A program made the position numbers and the translations under genes. Positions 57,258-64,000 of a stretch of 64,000 nucleotides of DNA are shown here, one piece after another (within the stretch, counting starts at the first letter, position 1; every line of letters starts with the position of its first letter). Source of the stretch: Membranipora membranacea (Eukaryota; Bryozoa; Gymnolaemata; Cheilostomatida; Membraniporidae); assembly GCA_914767715.1 (NCBI GenBank), contig OU612067.1, positions 32,090,162 to 32,154,161 of the forward strand, in the 5' to 3' direction. A model generated the notes under the pieces. It saw nothing but the letters and a program-made list of their open reading frames with translations. It was not told the DNA's origin and did not search any database.

Positions 57258-58606
57258 ATGATGGTGATGGAGAAGAGAGCGATGGTACAAATGATAACAA
57301 TGGAAGGCATGATGACAATGGTACACCTTTATCACTACCAACATTAGATCCAAAGACTGCTTTTGGTGAGTCACAATTTAAGATTTATTCATGAGATAAA
57401 ATACATTACCAACCTAGAGACCGAGCAAAGCATAATCATAGTAGCGGGCCAACCAGATGAATCTGACTCAGAATAGATATAATATTATAATGAAATTCAA
57501 GTCAGCCTCTTCCCAAAACATCTGATAAAATGATTTGCCCTCACTGATTTTGACAATACAATAAAGTAGCCCAGTTTGGTAGCTGGCGTCACAGGAAGAA
57601 GTCATCATTATCAGCCAGGTCCACTTTATTGACATCGTCTTGGAGTTGCAATGTCATGGAAAAGGGGATGACAACTCCAACCATCTATGAGCAGCTATAC
57701 GTTATATTTATAGGTATCTGCAATATCAACTAACATCTGTTGACAGTTATTGGCCACCAAGGTTTCAATTTTGAGATGGTTCCTGCCCAAGATGAATATC
57801 ATGGATCCTATCCGTTGTTAACCCATAGTTACATTATAAGCTGCCACTTGTGTTGTTAATTTTAGAAAGAGTGAAAATGCGACTTCAGAATTAGTACCCG
57901 ACATTTCACCAATTGATAACACAAAATTATTTTGCTTTTAGAAGAAGGACTCACTTTGACCCCAAAAAAAGAAAAAAAAAGCCAATAAGTTCTACTCAGG
58001 AAGCACCGACTGGTACATGTAAGTAAACATTTTCTTTGCTTAGTCTCAGTACAGAAATCAAGCTCGTTGCAGCAAAGATACAGTATCCAGTTGATCTTGA
58101 GACTTGAGCAGTATTGTTTGACTGAAAGGATAAGATTGGGATTGGCCATAAAGACCTATTTGTGTTGTATCCTCATACTAATTTTTATTGCAGATATATT
58201 CACAATTGTGTGTGGAGTTCGGATAAACCTCAAATCAGAGGATTGAGAGTGAGTTGTTTGTATGTTGATAAATATATTAATACTACCTGGTTGGCGGCGA
58301 CCATTTCAATCTACATTGCTCAGTTTTTTTTATCTGTTTGTCAAGGAGAAGAGTTTGAGAGAACTTGGTTTAGATAAATAGAAATTACCTAAACTTAGCT
58401 GAGCTAGGCTAAGGCCAATCTCTTGCATTATTAGGCTATGCTATGTTTTACCCCAATTTTGTTTGCCTGCATGCACTGCCTTTGCTGCCTGCTAGTAATG
58501 GATATGTCTATCTTTCGAAGGTGCTGAGAGGGCACTGGGTTACAATGATACTGTAGTGATCGAGAAGATGGGGGATCTCTATAGGGCTGCACCTAATCAG
58601 AATCGA
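57258..58606 (+). CDS. Exon-like frames in the 6-kb element, unknown protein
   Basis: Four splice-flanked open pieces: 57258-57364 (Asp/Asn/Gly-rich, 'DDGDGEESDGTNDNNGRHDD', donor GGT|GAG), 57952-58017 (after 'tttgctttag'; 'THFDPKKRKKKPISS', nuclear-signal-like basic run, donor GTAAGT), 58195-58248 (after 'ttttattgcag'; 'HNCVWSSDKPQIRGL'), and 58515-58606 (after 'tttcgaag'; 'ERALGYNDTVVIEKMGDLY' and a stop). Phases match for the second and third pieces but not cleanly for the last. Could be the element's own protein or captured host exons. Family unknown. Confidence 0.3.
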
Positions 58607-60272
58607 CGTTAACTTCAGTGTCTTAAAAAAAGATGTAAGTAAACCAGCTAATGGCCTGTCATGACAACCTTGATGTTGGTTATGTTGGTTGAGGAGGGGG
58701 CACCAACAAAGTTTGTCAAGATATGCTATCTGGATCAGTACAAAGACATGACATGACACACAGATTTTAAGATTGGCATTTTCAGGTAGTCAAGTTTGCT
58801 TGAAACACTAAAGACTGTGTAGGGTCTTTCAAGTAAGTCCTAGCTTAGTTTCTCTGCAAAAATAACAAACAAATAATAAAGGTCATTGCTAGGCAAATTC
58901 TAAGTGCGTGATCACTTTTTACTATATGAGCCCTACTTTGAGTGTACCATCTGGCTCTGTTACCATTCAATCTAACGAATCGTTCAACTATTGAGTTGAG
59001 ACCTCTGAACAAGAGAGGACAACTCCTTAGAATACAAAGGAGTCTTGAAAGAAGCACTGTATCCCTGCTGTATCAGTGTAAATGGACCAAATGCATTGTA
59101 GGAAACCAACTGTGTTGTTATTCTCCTTTTTAGAAAGTCATAGAGCTTACTCTGAATGGTGAGAGCGATGACTCCTGCAGCAAAGCTATCAAACCAATTA
59201 AATTTTTCTCCTCCGTTTTTATATTTAACAAACAAAATTTTTCATCATATGTATATATTTATCATTAACAGGTATTTTGCAATAAATAAACAACCTGAAA
59301 AATCACCACACTCTTTCCTAATAAAACGACAATGAGTTTAATTTGAAATTTGAAAGTATCATTATTTAGCTTTGGAGCAGGGAGAATTCTCCCCGTTGTG
59401 AGAAGAAACTGTACAAGTGTTGTGCGGATTTGTGCAGTCTTGGATACTTTCTCTTCATACTTCGACCCAAGTATATAGACATGTCTTATGTTCTGGACTA
59501 ACCCAACCCAACCCAACTAACCCAACCAAAAGATTAATGTAATGGAGACATAGTATGGAATATCTACATACATGACAAGTAGGTAGACCCAGAAATCAGG
59601 AGGTCTCCGCAGACAAACTCCCAACCCCGGAATACCGCTCTGCGTCTTGCAGTGCGGGCGCAATTCAGCCCTCGTTTGTCATATTTCTAAGCCAAAACTT
59701 GAGCTTTCATATTATGAATTGCGTCATTTTACCTGGTTTTACATACAATCAGTAATGGTAATAAGTAATTACGTAGGTATATGCACTGTTGAGGTAGGAA
59801 AACATGGTTTCCTTTGCAAAAAGAAGCTTGAAAAACTGTTCCGGGTAAAAGAAGCTGATAAAAGGGAGGAAAAAGGGAGATAGGGAGGGGGTGGAAAAAG
59901 ACCCTAAAACTGGGAGGCTCCCTACCAAAAAGGGAGACTTGTTAGGTATGAATATCTATAAAAGATTATTAAAACCGTAAGCGGAAACAATTTAGGTCCC
60001 GGAACATTGGAACAATATATCAAACCAAGACAAACGTAATATGAGGTTTGGAGCTGGACTAAATTAGCCATCATGATTTTATTACCAAGAAATAATATCA
60101 CATCATATGTCACACAAAATCTAAAGGTATGGCAACTAAAGGAGAGTTGTCTACTCTTTGGAAGAATAGGGTGATCCACTTGAGATGACAGTAACATGAA
60201 TAAGGTGAGAAACCAAAATACATATTAAAGTAATCACTGAATGAAAAGTACACAAAACATTGCACATTATTA

Positions 60273-60462
60273 TGAATGCGCATTGCTAGAACTGCGCATT
60301 GTTAGAAATGCGCATTGTTATAACTGCGCATTTCTAGAACTGCGCATTCTTAGAACTGCGCATTCTTAAAACTGCGCATTCTTAGAACTGCGCATTCTTA
60401 AAACTGCGCATTCTTAAAACTGCGCATTCTTAAAACTGCGCATTCTTAGAACTGCGCATAAC
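60273..60462 (+). repeat. 17-bp minisatellite, 12 copies, core TGCGCAT
   Basis: Unit 'aactgcgcattcttaga'. It shares the GCGCATT core with the terminal repeats of the same element. Confidence 0.9.
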
Positions 60463-60555
60463 AGAATGATTGATGGAAATTTGTCATACAACATTGACTG
60501 TAATGAAGTACCAGACCTGCCAAAACTCCAGTCACTAATTTTGAGTCGCCCTTTT

Positions 60556-60655
60556 TTCACACCTCAAATAACACAGGTTGGATCACAGGTCTACTCCAAA
60601 AACCTGGGATTTTGGAGAAGACCTGTGATCCAACCTGTGTTATTTGAGGTGTGAA
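60556..60655. repeat. Perfect hairpin, about 45-bp arms
   Basis: 'cacctcaaataacacagg' ... 'cctgtgttatttgaggtg' around 'acctgggattt'. A third partial copy of the inner part follows at 60665-60710 ('ggtctactcc' class, direct and inverted). Confidence 0.85.
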
Positions 60656-61236
60656 AATAGGGATTTTGGAGTGAAATCCCAGGTTTTGGAGTAGACCTGT
60701 GGGTTGGATAGAAAGATTGCAGAGCAGTCTAGGCTAGGCCAGGGCCATCCATCAAGACCCATTCCCATGGGCTGTTGCATGTAAATCCATGGCTATCCAT
60801 GCATGCAACTTTGGCCAAAATGAGTGAGTGATACCTTGATGTAAAGTAATGTTACCTGGTAAGTGTTCTTCTTGTGGTTCTTTATAGCTGGCCAGCCCTA
60901 ACTCATTTAACTATCTATGTATAAGTTTCTTCATTAATTTGTCTGCTTCAGGGTCCTCATGGTGGTCCACTAACTAACTCCAAAACCAAAGAGCCACAAT
61001 CCATTTGTGTCCTCCACATAAGAGTGCGATCACATGACCAACATGTGATGTAAATAATAATACAACAGACCTAATAAGACATTGACTCAATGATTGATCA
61101 AGAAGAATTGGCATCTCACAATCTCCCATGTAAGTAGTTTGAAATAGTTCCAGGGTCATGGCAGGTATGGTAGTGGTGTAAGTGCCTATCACAAAGCCCA
61201 TCTTTGATAATACAGTCATTACCCAAAACAGGTTTA

Positions 61237-61376
61237 ACCGCGAGTTAGTGAGTTAGCATGTTAATTAATGCGCATTAGCGAGTTAGCGAGTTAGCATGTT
61301 AACTAATGCGCATTAGCGACTTAGCGAGTTAGCATGTTAATTAATGCGCATTAATAAAGGTGCTACGGGCCGCCAT
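61237..61376 (-). repeat. Right terminal inverted repeat of the 6-kb element
   Basis: Reverse complement of 55349-55460 with one more TGCTAACTC-type unit on its inner side. Confidence 0.85.
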
Positions 61377-61615
61377 AGGATTGCCACCAAGTAGGCTGTG
61401 ACTAAGTATCTTGAACATTATTTTAGCATTATCTGAAAATATTTTTCATACTTTTGCTTTATACTTTATATGCAAATATAGCTACAAGTTTGCTTCTAAA
61501 GGCCGAGGGTCCGCCCCGGACCCCGTTGGGGGCTTACAGCGCCCCCTAAAACCCCCTGGCTTTTTCTAAAAGTTATACCCCTGATACCGTTAGTATCAGG
61601 GAGGTTCTGCTTACC
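61377..61615 (+). pseudogene. hAT 3' end: last codons, UTR and terminus
   Basis: Resumes the hAT ORF ('RIATK' then TAG at about 61389). Further on a GC-rich block 'ggaccccgttgggggctt' leads to 'ctaaaagttatacccctg' at about 61593, typical of a hAT right end (inverted: CAGGGGTATAAC). A small hairpin 'ccctgatac' / 'gtatcaggg' spans 61593-61615. No matching left end was found. Confidence 0.55.
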
Positions 61616-61957
61616 CAGCACTAGTACAGTAGCAAGAGAGAGAAGGCTTGGCATGGATCAGACAGGATGCACCATGAAGCGATGCAGGAAATGCAGTCAC
61701 TCATCCAAAGAAGGAGACTCTCAAGAGCAAAGAGTGGTCTTCTCTGCTCTAATGAAGTAAAGATCAAGGAGGGGATTGTCTATGAACCACACACAGGGGA
61801 ACTGATTGGTGAGTAGTGATAAGAATAACTTGGGCCTTGGGAATGATGAGCTTTACTGAAACACGCCTATCTTAAACAGGAGCTTGTTTAAAAAAAGTGT
61901 TACATATCAGTAAATATCTGTTCAATAGCCAGGAATAGCCACTGTTTGGCATCATAA

Positions 61958-62186
61958 AAGTGGCCATTTCCGAAAAGCAGCTCCTCATAGTTTTGAAGAA
62001 GAAGAAGAAGAAGATGCTATTTGAGCTTGTTTGTTATGAGACTACTATGCTTTGTGTATATAATACAGAGTAGCCTAACTTAGCATCATTTACAAAGCAT
62101 AGTAGTCTCATAACAAACAAGCTCAAATAGCATCTTCTTCTTCTTCTTCAAAACTATGAGGAGCTGCTTTTCGGAAATGGCCACTT
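61958..62186. mobile_element. 229-bp foldback element in an intron
   Basis: Arms 61958-62055 and about 62092-62186, almost perfect, including a (GAA)5/(TTC)5 stretch, around a 37-base loop. No clear target duplication. Confidence 0.8.
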
Positions 62187-63544
62187 AGGTCTACATACAT
62201 GCATGCATACAGAGACGGAATTTAGATGTTACGAGCCTCTACTTTCAATGACAGCCTGACCATAGCTGGTCCACTGTACTATTTCCTATATGTGTCATAT
62301 CTATACGCTCAGATCACAGCCACATAATATCCCCTGTACAGAAGCGGGCCCCAAGCCCAATAATTGTACTCAAGTCATGTAATCACGACTCGCTATGACT
62401 AATGATAATCATTTTCTATTGTTGTAGGGCAGCATACAATGACTACTGAGGTCGATGGATGGATGGATGAGGATCTTAAAGTTTTATATGAGAGTTTTGG
62501 ACAGTTCCGTACCTGTATGTATGCATCTACTTCATTATGAAAATGTATGTTAGAGCACTTCCCAAAAATGGCTCAGATTTACTCACATTCACTGCAAGTA
62601 GGCCTACATGTATCAGGAAAGGTTGATAGATACGTGAGCAGTGCTCCACAGTACACCAAGAGGCAATCAGATGCTCAAAATGTACGAAGTGTACAAAGTG
62701 TGTACCGAAGGAGTACAAGTGCCCTGAGCCTGAGTGTACTAAAGTGTACAAAGCTGAAGGATGGTTGAAAAGACATCTTCAATCCGTTCATGTTAGGCAT
62801 AGTGCATACCTGTCTTCATGGTCCTAAACATCCTTTCAATAATATATTAAGATAAATATAAAGGTGTGTATTTTTAACTCTATTAGTTTACATAGCTAGC
62901 TAGGCCTATTATATTACATGCAAGTAGACATACATACCCGCCAAAGCGAGCATAATCTTTGTTTTTCAGAATTATACCTCTGTGAGAACTGTCTCTTTAG
63001 TGAATTTCATGCAGCGGTTAAATTGGTTTCCCTTTGATATAATTGCAGGTCAAACAGAACGCTCGACTTCTTACTATACACCTATTACAGACAATCAGCA
63101 TGCTATTCAGATTTACAATGACACTATTACTCTAATGAAATCAGATTCTCTATTCTCACTATCGCCAGATTCACAGCAGATGATTACACAGATTCAACAT
63201 CTACCACAACCAAACTATATAACTATTATCAAATTCGTTTCCTCTAAGAAGAATGTACATTCAATCACCAATCCGTCATCACTACCCAATCATATCTATT
63301 TTCTTTTCGAACGATTCGTCACTACATCACTAGGTAAACTTCATCAACATAATACTGATTCTTCTTTACAACTTGATTCTGTTTTACAATCCAATGATAT
63401 TCTAGAGGGAATATATTATGTAGGGGGTTTTATATTAAGAAAGCTGAAGAAGATGACAGGTTGGACTAACGAGGAGCTCGAGAAGCTGACACTCTGGTCT
63501 ATCCCTAGTGAGACCGGAGTACCGAGTACATGGAACGATTAGTC

Positions 63545-63564
63545 GGGGGGGGGGGGGGGGGGGG
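63545..63564 (+). repeat. Poly-G run, 20 bases
   Basis: Sits inside the C-terminal transposase frame and separates two open frames of different phase. Prone to slippage in vivo and to sequencing error. Confidence 0.9.
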
Positions 63565-63844
63565 TTTGTTAGACATTAGATCAGATTTATTTCAACTGTT
63601 AAAACTCATGGACAAAATCGCTACCGCTTGCTTAAATAATATCAATAGGAACTGTAATTTAACTCAGATCATCATGAGATGTATTCTTCAACAACCGGAA
63701 ATCATATCTATGAACTGTAGAACTAGTACAGACCTCATTTATGCGATAGCTGAGTTTTTCACCAAAGCATTTGTCAAAGGAAAAGTCAATTACCTCTCAA
63801 CTAGTCTAAGACAAAATCTAATGGGATTACATGGTGCATCATAA

Positions 63845-64000
63845 TTTTTTAATATCTGTTTAAATGTTTACTTTTAACATGTCCTACGGTTAAGGTTGGC
63901 AGTGATGTAAATAAAGCTATAGATTCTCTGAACACCGTCTGATTATAAAGTAAGTGTTTTTGGTGGTTTCCTGGCGCTCTTTGGCATTGGCTGCTCGCTT
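63845..64000. other. 3' flank of the P-like gene
   Basis: Contains the AATAAA at 63910-63915; nothing else seen before the window edge. Confidence 0.4.

Larger units (their letters stand above)
55349..61376. mobile_element. 6.03-kb element with long TIRs inside the hAT gene
   Basis: Target AGGATTGC is repeated at 55341-55348 and 61377-61384. Ends read TATGGCGGCCC... and ...GGGCCGCCAT. Removal of one copy restores the hAT frame 'GRSDRIATK' and stop. Terminal inverted repeats of about 110 bp differ at only about two to four bases and are made of TGCTAACTCGCTAA and AATGCGCATT units. An 8-bp duplication fits hAT or P superfamilies, or 7 bp if one base of the TIR is counted in. No transposase recognised inside; a few exon-like frames are listed separately. 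Confidence 0.85.
61640..63842 (+). pseudogene. P-like transposase gene with C2H2 finger, frameshifted
   Basis: Exons: about 61620-61808, 62428-62514, 62652-62800 and 63049-63842, with joining phases (1,1). The first has 'EVKIKEGIVYEPHTGELIG', the start of the P-type RNase-H-like domain (K-x-G-x-x-Y/F-D/E-x-x-T-G-x-x-x-G); where relatives read D-E-M it reads N-E-V, so a catalytic Asp may be lost. The third has a Cys cluster 'CSKCTKCTKC' and a C2H2 finger (C-x4-C-x12-H-x4-H, 'KCPEPECTKVY'). The last has 'EGIYYVGGFILRKLKK' like the C-terminal Y-x-A-G-F-V block, then a 20-G run that shifts the frame, then 'LLDIRSDLFQLLKLMDK' and a stop. Polyadenylation signal AATAAA at 63910. Related to the 17.5- and 20.3-kb fragments in kind but not closely in sequence. 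Confidence 0.6.

Noticed and set aside
60273-60462. CRISPR-like array
   Set aside because: Units of 17 bp are contiguous, with no spacers, and the DNA is eukaryotic.
54000-61600. 5' continuation of the tyrosine-exon gene through the hAT and 6-kb element
   Set aside because: No further phase-0 minus-strand exon of that gene was recognised there; if the gene continues, it does so beyond the transposons.

Overview
This is eukaryotic nuclear DNA, roughly 60-65% AT, with GT-AG introns mostly of 100-400 bp. The gene and repeat content points to an early-branching animal; a sponge is my best guess, made from the style of the families and not proven. I see no rRNA, tRNA gene, CRISPR array or operon. 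Nearly everything recognisable is either a mobile element or a gene built from transposase-type domains, with one clear exception: a gene made of tandemly duplicated tyrosine-motif exons.

Layout. 0.5-14.7 kb is a diverged, 14-kb imperfect inverted duplication centred near 8.7 kb. Its left arm is interrupted by a MULE transposase copy (2.6-6.3 kb) and by a 393-bp near-perfect hairpin element with an 8-bp target duplication. 14-24 kb holds a tRNA-derived SINE, three non-LTR retrotransposon ends, a Harbinger-like MITE with its empty site visible, two tandem copies of a P-like transposase fragment and a decayed Ty3/gypsy piece. 24-29 kb is mostly featureless, apart from a partial paralogue (26.6-28.3 kb) of the tyrosine-exon gene. 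29-31 kb carries pogo/Tigger and DIRS remnants. 31-37.7 kb (minus) is a multi-exon gene with a THAP finger, a Mutator/Kolobok-type transposase core and a YqaJ-type nuclease. 38-41 kb is minisatellite and tandem repeat. 41.2-43.2 kb (plus) is a seven-exon transposon-derived gene with an in-frame stop. 43.6-46.85 kb is an intact 3.2-kb non-LTR retrotransposon with a perfect 10-bp target duplication.

49.4-54.3 kb (minus) is the most interesting locus. A phase-0 exon of about 141 bp has been duplicated at a period of about 310 bp. Each copy encodes a tyrosine motif of the form S-x-Y-A-E-I-C-Q, which fits the ITIM consensus and resembles an SH2 ligand. It looks like the signalling tail of a receptor or adaptor whose 5' part is not in the window. 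Immediately upstream lies a hAT-type (DUF4371-like) transposase. That hAT is itself split, exactly within its last codons, by a 6.03-kb element (55349-61376) with long terminal inverted repeats and an internal 12-copy TGCGCAT minisatellite. The window ends in a P-like transposase gene with a C2H2 finger (61.6-63.85 kb), broken by a 20-G run.

All reading is by eye. Splice sites, phases and repeats were checked by hand; family names come from recognised motifs, not from database searches.
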